From Hirsutella rhossiliensis (taxonomy: Eukaryota; Ascomycota; Sordariomycetes; Hypocreales; Ophiocordycipitaceae), in assembly GCF_020360975.1 (NCBI RefSeq), contig NW_025408667.1, positions 10,044,001-10,108,000 of the forward strand: a DNA stretch of 64,000 nt, written 5' to 3'. The position numbers were made by a program, and so were the translations under genes. Below, one piece after another: positions 23,183 through 33,769 of the stretch (positions within the stretch are counted from its first letter, which is position 1; each line of letters opens with the position of its first letter). The notes under the pieces were generated by a model. That model saw only the letters and a program-made list of their open reading frames with translations. It did no database searches and was not told the origin of the DNA.

Positions 23183-25866
23183 GCAGCAGCTTCTTCCTCT
23201 TTTAGGTATGCCCAGATAATATCATCGACGTAGAAGAAGACCGTGATTTTACCCTTCTGCATTATACACGGTTCCTGAGGGACTTTCTTAAAGCCTAGGG
23301 CTTCGAGGGAACCTGTTAAATGCTGTTGCCAAAGAAGGGGTGATCTTCGTAATCCGTATAGAGCTTTCCTAAGCCGTAGAACCTTTCCTGGCTGTTGGAA
23401 GCCTGGTGGAAGGCGCATGTAGACAACTTCTTCTTCCTCGAGTGGGCAGTTAACAAAGGCGTTGACTGCATCCATCTGATCGAGCTCGAGGTCGAATTCT
23501 GCTGCTATAGCTATAAGGGTCCGAAAAGACATCCCTGCTAGGGTAGTTGCCCTAGTAGGAAGATCCCCTTTTTCTTGCTGGTTCCCGCAGACAACTAGCC
23601 GGGCTTTGCACTTTTGAAGGAAGCCGTGTTTATCAGTCTTATAGATAAAAACCCACTTGCAGCCAAGGACCTGTTTTCCTCTTGCCTTTTCCTTAAGGAC
23701 CTCTTCGAAAGACCCCATCTCTTCGTGTGAGGCTAGGTGGTCTTTCTGGGCCTGGAAAAACTGGTCTCTAAAGGGGTGTTTTTCTAGCTGCTTTTGGTTT
23801 GCTGGTGGGTCCGGGAGGTCTCTTTTGTGTACCTTCCTTGCTGATAGCTGTGGCTTAAAGAGCCGGCCTGCTGTGAACGCTCCGTGGGAACCGTCTTCTA
23901 TTGGCGTTGGGTAGAAGTCGGAAAAACGATCGAAATAGGGGAGAAACTGGTCTTCTTTCGTATCGGGCCCTATACCTTCCTTTGCTTCTCGAAGCAGGGA
24001 TAAAAAGGCAGCCTGGTAATCCTTCGAGAGAGGTGCCTTTCCCACCCCCTTAGGGGTCGAGACGGGAAGACTGACTGAAAAAGCTGCTTCTAGATCTTCT
24101 TCTTGTTCCGTAAGAGGAGGCGTAGGGAGGTAGGCGTATTCCAGCTCTACCGCTTTCCTATAGTCTCCTTCTTCGTCTAGATCATCTGATCTAGCAGCTT
24201 TCTCTTCTTCTTCTTCTTCGAAGTCGGCGTTATCCTTAACTGCTTCGACGTCGGTTTCTTCTTCCGTTTCCTCGTCTAGGACCTCTTCTTGAGACTGTTG
24301 GGAAGGGGGGATTTGGATCTTCTGAATTAGCTGACGTTGTGAGTGTAAGAGGGGCTGTTGATCCCTCTTTCCGTCGAAGAAGCTAAATTCGTCGAAAATC
24401 ACATCCCTAGTCGAAATAACCTTCCGTAGAAGAGGAATCCAGATTCGGAAGATATTCGTAGAATTATACCCGACGAGGTAACCAACAAAGGCTCTAGGAT
24501 CAAGCTTTCTTTTCTTCTTCCTTTTTAGCTGTGCATCGGCAGTCATAGCGTATGCCTTGCAGCCGTAGGCACGAAGGTGGGCTAGCGAGGCCCTCTTCTT
24601 CGTAAAGAGCTCGTGTGGGGATTTCCAGTCTGTTCCTTGGGTAGTCCCTCTAGGGTCCTTATAGTCCCTTGGGCTCCTAGGGTCCCTTGGGGTCCGGTTC
24701 CGAAGGTAACAGGCGGTCTCAACGACTTCCCTCCAAAGGTCGTGTGGAAGCCTTGCAGCAAGTCTCATTGTACGGGCCCTTTCTATCACAGCACCCCCTG
24801 ATCTTTCTGCCCCTCCGTTCTGGGCCTGGGTATTCGGTGCTGACGGGAGGGGTAAAATACCCCTTTTTCGAAGCCAATTTGAGATATCCTTCGTAAATAG
24901 CTCTCCGTCAGACCGTATCTTCTTGACCTCGTAGCCAAAGTGGGATTTTATCCAGTTAACGAAGTCCCGGAGGGCAGACCAGTTGTGCTTGCTTAGGTAG
25001 GTCCGTAAGAAATAGGGGAAAACCATCCCTGAAAAAGCGTCTGTGAAAAACATCACCCTGACGAAGCTTTCCTGATCCCTAGAGACGTCGGTCCAATCGA
25101 CCCAAATTTCCTTACACGGCTGGTCCGGCCGTAAAGGCGTTCGTCTGGAAATTCGTCTCCTTGTCTTCCCTTGGCCGCAGTATTCGCATTCGACGGTCTT
25201 TGGGCCCCTTATTCGTACGCCTTGTTGTTGACCTAGTTTATGTAAAGCTAGGGGGCCCGGGTGACCAAGTCGTGCGTGCCAAAGAATGCCGTCTCCTTGG
25301 GCTGCTGGAAGAGGGTCCTTTGTGGTAGACCTATTCCTCCTAGCAGGGAAAGCTGACTTCTCGAGAGGTTCCTTCCTAGGGATAGGTCGGAATTCGAGAA
25401 CAAATTGACCGAATTTTTCCTCGATAAGCCCGATGGTCTGATTCTTCTGGACTAGCCTCGTAGGCTCAGACGTCGTATCCCAGAAGATTCCTTCCTCTCG
25501 AAGAAGGCGGAAGGAAATCAGGCTCGTTGAAAATCGAGGGCAAAAGGCTACCCTTTTTCTTCGAAGAATTCGTATAGATCCGTTAGGTAATTTCATCGTG
25601 AAATTTACCCTTCCGTATCCCTCTATCCGTACGGTTGATTCCCCGGCAATAAGATATTCCTTTCGTGCCTTCTTAAAGGACCGGAATCGTGAGAGTGTAT
25701 TGCATATGTCGAGGGAAGCACCAGAGTCAAGGATAGCGGATTTTCGTAGGGGATAGTCGGAGGGCTCTAACGGTTGGTCTTGGCCTTGTTGATCCGTAGG
25801 GAAGACGAAGGCCGGATTTGCTATACCAACGATTTTTCCTCGAATTTGCGGTAGCGGCGTTAGTTG
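23183..25866 (-). CDS. Copia-1 pol (5' portion): protease, integrase, reverse transcriptase; interrupted by hAT
   Basis: Pol continues in the same frame as Gag after one amber codon at 25867-25869. The protease active site L-D-S-G-A-S lies at about 25713-25733, upstream of the first Met (25596). Counting from that Met: gag-pre-integrase zinc region H107/H111 and C137/C140; integrase D167, D230 and E264; an acidic linker at about 435-480; reverse transcriptase from about 640, with Q-M-D-A-V-N-A-F (Asp709) and Y-V-D-D (789-792). From residue 806 the frame runs into hAT terminal sequence and stops at 23023, giving a truncated chimera. The rest of pol is at 18853-19864. No RIP-type stops occur in about 890 codons. 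Confidence 0.93.
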
Positions 25867-25869
25867 CTA
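25861..25869 (-). promoter_or_regulatory. Candidate amber readthrough signal between Gag and Pol
   Basis: Read on the minus strand the junction is AAA TAG CAA CTA. Gag and pol are in the same frame (273 bases, 91 codons, from the TAG to the first pol Met) with no other stop between them. TAG followed by CAA CTA fits the CAR-YYA readthrough context known from tobacco mosaic virus. Alternative: a RIP-type change of CAG to TAG in a formerly single frame. Confidence 0.6.
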
Positions 25870-27126
25870 TTTCTTAGCAACCCGAATCTCGTCTATCTTC
25901 TTCTGCAACGAGGGGTCCTCCTTAAGAGACTGTTGTACTATTTCTTGTAGCCTCTTTGAAGGGTTGACTCCTTTGGGTCGGTTTTCCTCGAAGACCTGCC
26001 AGCAGTCTTCTAGCCGATGGGGCTTTTTGCACGCTTGGCAGGTAGGTCGATTCCTCCTCGTACGTTGTTTCTTCGAGGAATCCTCGTCCCGGTCCGGAAG
26101 GTCTGCTTGAAAACCCCCCCTTTTTAACCCTTGTTGCTGATTTTGACGAAGAGGTTCGATTTCGACTAGTTCCCTGATTTTTCGACTAACGGACTGAAAG
26201 GTCCATTGGGGGACTAGTCGGGCCGGTCTGACTAACGGGACCGGGGCCGGGCCCGGAGCAAGAGGCGGAGCCGGGGCCGGGCCTACGGCAGCCGTTGAAG
26301 ACAGTGTTGATGCTCTCGAGGGAGGTGGAGCCGAAGGAGCAACAGCCGTAGCAGCAGCAGCGGGGGCCGCAGCAATAGGGGCTGCAGCAGCTGCAGGTCG
26401 TGCTGTCTGTGTCGAGTGCTGGCCACGAAGGAATAAGACTGCTTGCTGTTGTACTCTGGCAGCCTCTTCGTCTAGTTCCCGGCTAGCTTCTCGAAAGATA
26501 GTCGAGTAACCGTCACTAATAGGCTTTATTAGTAGAGATATATCCCGTAGCCACTGGCCGGAAAGAGCTTCTGTTAGGAAGTATTGGTTAGCTTCCTCGA
26601 GGATTTCTTCCCACTTAGCTAGCCACGAAGAAGCTAGTAGGTTCCTAGCAGAAAAGGCTCCTAGGTGGGCCGTATAGGTCTTCCTAATACGGTCAGTCAT
26701 ATAACCTCTCGAGGGAGCTGTTGAGGTCTCGAGCTTTAAAAGCCACTGCCTAGGAGTCTCTTCCTCTCGAAGAGATATTAGTTTTGCGGCACTAACGGAT
26801 TCCGTTATCGCCGTGCGAGCAGCCGTTAGTAACTTCGTCTCGTAAAGGTATTCCTTTCGGTGACTCTCGTAGTCGCCTAAGGCAGCAGAAAAAGCTCTCT
26901 GTTGTGCAGAGGTTAGCTCAGAGAAGAGGGTAGCTCCCTCTGCAAAGTCCGTTGCCCTAGGTCGAAGAGGGGGCTCGAGAGGGTCCTGCTTGTCAGAGAA
27001 GACTAAATTGTGGATGGTTCTGTCCACACGAGCCCGTAGCTCCTTTACCCATTTATCCCAATCTTGGGGCTCTGCAAGAATCGTCCTACGGACCGTAGGG
27101 ACGGCAGAGGAGTCGATTTTCGTCAT
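25867..27126 (-). CDS. gag: Copia-1 Gag, 419 residues
   Basis: Capsid-nucleocapsid precursor that packages element RNA. The N-terminal two thirds (about 1-235) is a helical copia-type Gag. A Pro/Ala-rich linker follows (about 240-305). A zinc knuckle C-x2-C-x3-H-x4-C is at 363-375 (C-Q-A-C-K-K-P-H-R-L-E-D-C), one residue shorter than the usual C-x2-C-x4-H-x4-C. The ATG at 27124-27126 is the first in the frame and lies about 140 bp inside the 5' LTR. It ends with TAG at 25867-25869, followed directly by CAA CTA and an open pol frame in the same register. The copia-2 copy (45271-46525) keeps the same arrangement but is RIP-mutated. Confidence 0.93.
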   Translation of the reverse strand: MTKIDSSAVPTVRRTILAEPQDWDKWVKELRARVDRTIHNLVFSDKQDPLEPPLRPRATDFAEGATLFSELTSAQQRAFSAALGDYESHRKEYLYETKLLTAARTAITESVSAAKLISLREEETPRQWLLKLETSTAPSRGYMTDRIRKTYTAHLGAFSARNLLASSWLAKWEEILEEANQYFLTEALSGQWLRDISLLIKPISDGYSTIFREASRELDEEAARVQQQAVLFLRGQHSTQTARPAAAAAPIAAAPAAAATAVAPSAPPPSRASTLSSTAAVGPAPAPPLAPGPAPVPLVRPARLVPQWTFQSVSRKIRELVEIEPLRQNQQQGLKRGGFQADLPDRDEDSSKKQRTRRNRPTCQACKKPHRLEDCWQVFEENRPKGVNPSKRLQEIVQQSLKEDPSLQKKIDEIRVAKK

Positions 27127-27251
27127 CGTTGCGAAAGAAGAGGGGGGGCAGAAAAGTCGGTTAAAAATCGGCTTTTCTAGTAAGAGGGGTAAAAGGATGC
27201 CAGAAGGTGCCTTTTGCAGCAGCCGGAAGGTACAGGAATTCTATTCCTCCC

Positions 27252-27262
27252 GGGCTCATAAC
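27252..27262 (-). promoter_or_regulatory. Copia-1 primer binding site (initiator tRNA-Met anticodon arm)
   Basis: Directly after the 5' LTR the minus strand reads GTTATGAGCCC. Its complement GGGCTCATAAC is the anticodon stem-loop of eukaryotic initiator tRNA-Met, the same half-tRNA primer used by Drosophila copia and yeast Ty5. In copia-2 the site (46659-46669) is preserved apart from one RIP-type change. Confidence 0.75.
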
Positions 27263-27736
27263 TCTCGCGAAGAGAGATGCGAGAAGTGCATGAAAATGCA
27301 CGAAGGTGAAATTGGAAGTAAGGGGTCGGACAGGTAGGGCAGAGATGTTTGAATCTTGCGGGGGCAGCAATTGCAGTAGGGGAGTGATTGTTGTATTGCC
27401 TTAATTGTCCTTCTTTCCTCTATCCAACGCCCCTCTTTATACCCTTCTAGCATCTTAATTAACAAAGAAGATCCTGCTTAAAGAAGCCACTAATGTCCTT
27501 TCGACTACCGAGCTTTTGCCGGTTTTTCCTCTTTCCAGCCGTTGCCGGCACATCCGTCTTATCTCTCGCCACCTCCATAGGAAGCCATCGCCACTTCTGC
27601 TTCCCCTCATGCCCCCACCCTCCTTTCTGCACCTCTTTTTAGCTCCTTCTTCCACACCGGGTGTTTCTAGCTTCCTTGGTCCCTCTTGCCAAGGGATATC
27701 TTCGAGAACTGCGAAATCAGGCCACGCTTCGCGACA
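27263..27736 (-). repeat. Copia-1 right LTR (5' LTR), full length
   Basis: 474 bp, from tctcgcgaag to cttcgcgaca on the plus strand. The tips are inverted (tcgcgaag/cttcgcga). It contains the 139-bp block lost from the left LTR. Followed by the target duplication ACCTT. Confidence 0.95.
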
Positions 27737-27741
27737 ACCTT

Positions 27742-28510
27742 AGCCGCTATATATAAATATACCCTTATCGCGTTATATATAAGTATATTATTCCTTATTT
27801 CTTTATCCTTTTAGGATATACTACTAATAGTATATCTAGTCGTATACTAAAAAATCGTTTCTAAAAAGCCTTTAAGCGCGCTACTCTTATTAAATATATT
27901 AACTTAAGCGGAGATCCTATTAATATACTATATACTTAATACTTTAAGGTAAAGAAAACGAATTATTAAATAGCCGAAAATTCTTTACGCTATAATAATT
28001 ATATTACTAATAGTCGTCCTTATTATAATAGTATTTTAGTAGCCTCTTCTTATAAGTGTCTTTTAATTCTTTCTATATATAGTAGCTAATATATTTCTTT
28101 TAGTAACTAAATTATTAGCGGAGTAGCGTAGGCTATATTTTAAAGAGAAGGAAGCTAGGGAAGCCTTATTAGAGCTTTAGGTATAGCTTATAAACCTTTA
28201 GTTATAAATATCTATCGCCGTTAATCGTTTAGCTTATATTTAGAAGATTCGGAATTATATAAAGGAAAAGAGTTCTAAGTTATTTTATCGTAGTATCTAA
28301 GAAGTAGATACTAAAGATAGCGTTTTACCTACGCTTAATATATATAAGTATTAGGTAGTAAATAACTTATAATTATTAAGCGTTCTTAATAAGGCGAATT
28401 AATCCTTATTTAGTATTAGTAAGGAGTTTATAGATCTTAGTCCTTTAATCCCTCCTAAACCTTTTAGTAAAATTATTAAAGTAAAGAGCTATAGTAGGTT
28501 AAGTGCTTAA
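27742..28510 (+). pseudogene. Accessory frame of element B, opposite strand to pol, decayed
   Basis: Homologue of the element 1 accessory frame, on the plus strand between the B pol end and its 3' LTR. The segment 27860-28110 reads with few stops, all TAA or TAG. It includes a Tyr-rich patch (R-Y-N-N-Y-I-T-N-S-R-P-Y-Y) with the spacing expected of mutated cysteines. The end at TAA 28508-28510 overlaps the pol end tail to tail. Copia-1 inserted just upstream, separating it from the left LTR of B. Start not determined. Confidence 0.5.
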
Positions 28511-31500
28511 GTAGTTCCTAGGTATTTTCCTTTAGTTTATATCCCTTCTACTTAATAAGGTACTCTTATTACTAACCTTATTTTCTTATATCTAGTATTT
28601 ATTCTACTTTATATTCTTAATTATTATTAACTTTAATTTTTTCCTATAGTTTAGCGTTTTATAGCGCTAGTTTTAATAATAAGATATAAAATATTAGGTA
28701 TATCTATATTATTATTAGTAGCGAAAGTTTATAGTTAACTTTTAAAATAGTTTTCTTAACCTTAAACGGTCTAAGTTTCTTAAAATCTAATTTATTACTT
28801 AGTTATTTTATTTTAATATTTCGTTATATAAGGAAGACTATATCTCCCTCTTAAAAGATTAGTCCTTATAATCTTTTCTAATTATAGTAAGTAGATATTT
28901 ATTCTCTAATAAATTAAAGTTCTTATTATATTTCCTTATATAATTTTTATAGCTAATCTACTTATAGTATCGCTTGTTTTACTTATAGTCTTTATTAAGT
29001 AACCTTAAATACTTCTAAGTTATATTTATAATTAGCGTATATTAGTAAGAGCTTAGTTATTTCCGTAACTAAGCTATTATAAGCTAGTTATACTATTAGT
29101 AGCTATTTAACTTAATCGTTTTATTTATAGCTAATATAGTATTATAAATATTATTTAAGCGTTTAGTTAAGTTATTCTATTTATCTATTTATTTATAGGT
29201 AATAAGCTATACTAAGCTTATATTTCGTACCTAATTATACTATAAGAGCTTACTAAAACTTAGCTATAAATATACTTCCTTTATTAAAGATAATCTTATT
29301 TAATAGTCTATAATTACTAATAATTATTTATAGGAATATATATACTAGCTCTTTTATATTACTTACTTCTTTATATAGTAAAAAGTATTTATACTTCGTT
29401 AATCTATTAATAATAATAAATATACTATTATACTTAACGTTAGTTATAAGTTCTTTTAACGGTAGTAGCTTTATATTATAGTCGAAAGCTATTAAATCCT
29501 ATAGTTTCTCTAGTACTAATAGCGGTTATAATTTTCTATATAGTTTATATCGTTTAGCTTTACTTTATTTATAAAGTTTATATTCTTTAATAACTTATTA
29601 TACTACTTCTTTAAGCTATAGGAAGTTATATTATTATTTAATTTATTTTATTATTCTTTAAATTCCTTAATATCTATATATTAAATATTTATATATATCT
29701 TATATAACTTTATCTTATAATTCTAGTAGTATCTAGATTTTATTTTTATATATTAAAACTTTTAAATATCCTATATTATATCTATTTAATACTTTATATT
29801 CTTTTATTTATTTTAGGATCTTTTAGTAAGTTAAGTTATTAGGTTATACTTTAAATATTATATTTAGCTATCGTTACTAGTAGTTCCTATTTTCGTTAAT
29901 TTCTAAGAGCTATCCTTTTACTATAGGTACCCCTATATTATAGTCGCTTCGTTAACTAAAGGCATTAGCTTAACTATTTTCTATTCCTTTTCTATAAATT
30001 ATTTTATAGTCGAATTCTAATAAGTATTCGGCTTATTAGATCTAGTATCCGTTTAACTATTATATTATTATAAAGTATAAGATATTCTTATAATCTATAT
30101 AGACCTTAACTTTATACTTACTTTTAAGAAAGTAGTATTAAAATTCCTTAAAAGCTTAAATAATTTTAAGGAATTCTTTATCGTAGATAGGGTAATTAAG
30201 TTTTATACTATATAGCTTTTTTAAGTAGAATATAATTAGTTATAGTCTTCCTTTATTATCCTTTTATCCGATTTATACTCTTAAAGTAAAGTCTAATATA
30301 TTAGTTTTAAGTTCGATTTATTATTTTAGATTAAAGGTAGTTAAGACTAGTTCTTATATAATCGTAGTCTTAATATATTTAAAAGCTTTATTAGCTTTAT
30401 CGTCCTATATAAATTCGTTTTCCTTCTTTATTAAGTTATATAGTAATACTATAATCTTTCTAAAATCTTTAATAAATCGTTAATAGTAATTTATAAATCC
30501 TAGGAAACTTTATACGTCCTTAACGTTCTTTAGCGTTAGCTATTCTTTAACTAAGTTAATCTTATCTTATTATATTTATATCTCTCTTAATAAGATCGTA
30601 TATCTAAGGAAGTTTACTTCCTATATATAAAACCTACTTTTCTTTAGTTTAACTAGTAACTTTATATTTTAAAGTACGCTAAGTACCTTATATATATATT
30701 CCTTATATTCTTCTAAGGTATCTAAGAAGATTAGAATATTATCTAAGTATACTACTATAAAGATATCTAAGTATTTATATAGGATATTATTAATTATCTA
30801 TTAAAAGGTAGCTAGTATATTTATAAGTCTAAATAGTATTACTAGATATTTAAATAGTTTAAATTTCGTTCTAAAAGCTATTATTAATTTATATTCTTTT
30901 TTTATACGTATTAAGTTATAGGCGCTTTTAAGGTTAAGGGCTATAAACTATTTTTTACTATATAGTCGATCTTATAGTTTTAATATAAGCGGTAATAGTA
31001 TTCGGTCCTTTATTATAATATTATTTAAGCGTTTATAGTTAATAACTAGTTATAGCTTACTATTTTTCTTTAAAATAAATATAACTAGATAGCTTACTTT
31101 AGATATTAATATCTATATATATCCCTTTTATAGATTCTTATTAAGGTAGTTATATAGTATTTATAGTTACTTTTTATTTAGGTTATAGATCTTATAGAAC
31201 GTTAGCGTTATTCTATCCTTAAGATAAATTTTATAGTCCTATTAACTATATTTAAGTAACCCTATCTTAAGTTCTTCCTTAAAGAGTTTATTATATTTTT
31301 AGTATTCCTATAGGATCTTCTTTATTTTATCTTATAGGCTTTATTCTTTCCTTTAAAAGCTAGTTTCTCTTAACTTAAGCTTTTTATTAATTTATTTAAG
31401 GTCTTTCCTTAAAGTAGTAATAACTCTTTAGATCTTTATATTATATCCTTTATTTTATTTATATTAGATACTAGGTTATATAGCTATATTAGTTAGTATA

Positions 31501-33119
31501 TAGGTCTTATTAGTCGATTTTATTATATCCGCTAGTTTAGTTACTATTTTTATTTATATTGCTAAAGCCTATAATAATAGCTAAATTATTATAAAACTTT
31601 ACTTTCTTTTAAATTTACTAGTCTTAGAAACTTATATCCTCGTTTTAATATAGCTAGCTAGTTTTCTAGTTAATTAATAGGTTGCTCTTTTATAGCTATA
31701 AAAGTCTTAATATAAGGTTATATTCTTTAATATCTATAATATTAAAGTTAACTCGTTCGTCGTAGCCCTAGATATTAATATTAAGGTAATTAATCTCTAT
31801 ATTAATAATTCTATTATTATAGTTAAAGGCCTTTCCTTTAATATTTATAAGTTTATATAGATCTATCTTATATCTCTATATAAGTTAGTAACGATTAATA
31901 ACTTTAAGTAAAATATAATTACCTATCGCGCTATAATCTAAAAGTATATATATATAATATCCTACGATTTAGATATCTAATACTATTTAGTTACTATAGC
32001 TTACTATTACTATATATAGGGTCCTTAGATCTTATCGTATTATACTAGTCTATAGCCCTTTTATAGATAGCGTACCTTATTTTTTACTTAGTCCTTATTT
32101 ATTTTATTTAGGTATTCTTCTTTAATTTATTATTAATATCGTTTTTTTATATTTTTATCGTATAGTATTATATTAGGGCTTAAGAGACTAGTTTCTTATA
32201 GCTAATTAAAGATTTCTTATTTCTTAACGCTATATCGTTTATATTATACTACTTTATAGTTAATTATATACTATACTTTATAATTCTATTTATTTTTATA
32301 TTAAAAGTTAAGTTTTTATTTAGCGTCTTTTTATTTTTTATATAGTATTTCTATATTAATTTTTCCTTAGTTAAATATAGCTTATAGCCTTTATATATAT
32401 TACTAATAATATTTTAATATACTATTATATTATTTATACTATACTTATACTTTTTTATATTTATAAACTCTATAGTTTAAGTATATATATTTATTATAAT
32501 CTTCTTTATTATATTTAACTTATTATATAAGTCTTTAAAAGATTAAGGGTTTAGATACCTTAAAGTAAGTAGCGTTATACTTTTATTTTATTTTAGTATA
32601 TTTATAGATTTTATATATCTCTAAAAGATATCTTATTAATAAACTATAATTATCGCGGTATTTAAGTAGCGTACTATAATCGGGTTCTAATAATATAACT
32701 TAGTCGTTTAGGTAGCGTTAATTAATTTTCTAGTAGTCTAGTTCTATACTTTGGTAGGGTTTTAAAAGTACTTATCTTTTAAACCTAACTAAGAAAGCGT
32801 TATATTATACCTTTATCTAGAAGTATATTATATAATTTAGGTAAATATATAATATCTATAAAATATACTTATAGTACTTATAAGTAAGTAGTATTTATAG
32901 CTTATCTTTAAATTCTCCTTATAGTTACTATTCTTATTATAGAGCTATAAAGGTATCGACTATAGCGATAGCTATAGTATAGTCTCCTTTATATAATACT
33001 AGTTAATATTAAATTAATATAGCTTATTAGTTTTCTATAAGAATTTAAGGCGTTTATTAGGTTTTAATTTTAAGTATTTCTTTAAATTCTTTAAAGTATA
33101 AAGCGTATTCTCTAATTAT
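28490..33119 (-). pseudogene. Element B pol: chromodomain, integrase, RNase H, reverse transcriptase, decayed
   Basis: Minus-strand pol in the same order as element 1. Chromodomain is about 28510-28650, the integrase GPY/F-like end about 28790, integrase core to about 29950, RNase H about 30000-30400, and the reverse transcriptase YLDN box about 30727-30750. A stretch of about 50 bp present in the other copies is missing near 31575 (linker region). CA/TG nearly absent. Cut at 33120 by copia-2. Confidence 0.82.
33115..33119. repeat. Target-site duplication of copia-2 (left copy)
   Basis: ATTAT at 33115-33119 is repeated at 47155-47159. The empty site is seen in element 1 near 6700-6715 (taattatagtattttccc). 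Confidence 0.9.
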
Positions 33120-33604
33120 TCTCGCGATAAGAGATATAAGAAGTATATAAAAATATATAAAGGTAAAATTAAAAGTAGGGGGTCGGATAGGTAGGGTAGA
33201 GGGATTTAATTCTTATAGGAATAGTAATAAAGGTAGGGGAGTAATTATTATATTGCCTTAATTATCTTTCTTTCCTCTATCTAACGCCCCTCTTTATACC
33301 TATCTAGCACCTTAATTAACAAAGAAGATCCTACTTAAAGAAGCTACTAATATCCTTTTAACTACTAAGCTTTTTACTAGGTTTTCCCCTCCTTTCTAGC
33401 CGTTGCCGGCATATCCGTCTTATCTCTCGCTACCTCTATAGGAAGCTATCGCTACTTCTACTTCCCCTTATACCCCTACCCTCCTTTCTATACCTCTTTT
33501 TAGCTCCTTCTTCCTTCTTCTATACCGGGTGTTTTTAGCTTCCTAGGTCCCTCGTGCTAAGGGATATCTCCGAGAACTACGAAATTAGGCCACGCTTCGC
33601 GACA
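33120..33604 (-). repeat. Copia-2 left LTR (3' LTR)
   Basis: 485 bp, homologous to 27263-27736. Begins tctcgcgataag and ends cttcgcgaca. Same length as its partner. Confidence 0.93.
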
Positions 33605-33769
33605 CACCCCCTTAGCTATAGCCTGCCCCTTAAGGGCATAGCTAATACGGCTTCGGGCTAGTAAGCGTATAGAGGAGGTCTTAGTCTATACTTATCCCCT
33701 ATTCGAGAAATCCGGGTTTTAGCCCCGGCTCGTTTGGGCCCTCCTTTAGGATAAGTCCTAATTCCTCTC

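Larger units (their letters stand above)
18239..27736 (-). mobile_element. Copia-1: Ty1/copia retrotransposon, almost free of RIP, carrying a hAT insertion
   Basis: Bounded by LTRs 18239-18573 and 27263-27736 with a perfect 5-bp duplication. In element sense the LTR runs TGTCGCGAAG...CGCGAGA. Order in element sense: 5' LTR (right), tRNA primer site, Gag, amber codon, protease, integrase, reverse transcriptase, RNase H, polypurine tract, 3' LTR. The domain order PR-IN-RT-RH defines Ty1/copia. CA and TG are frequent, in contrast to its RIP-destroyed host, element B. The element is inactive because hAT splits reverse transcriptase and three 1-bp indels shift the end of pol. Confidence 0.95.

Noticed and set aside
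24613..24896. Plus-strand frames within copia-1 integrase (also 23657-23914)
   Set aside because: Shadow frames of a well-supported minus-strand pol gene.
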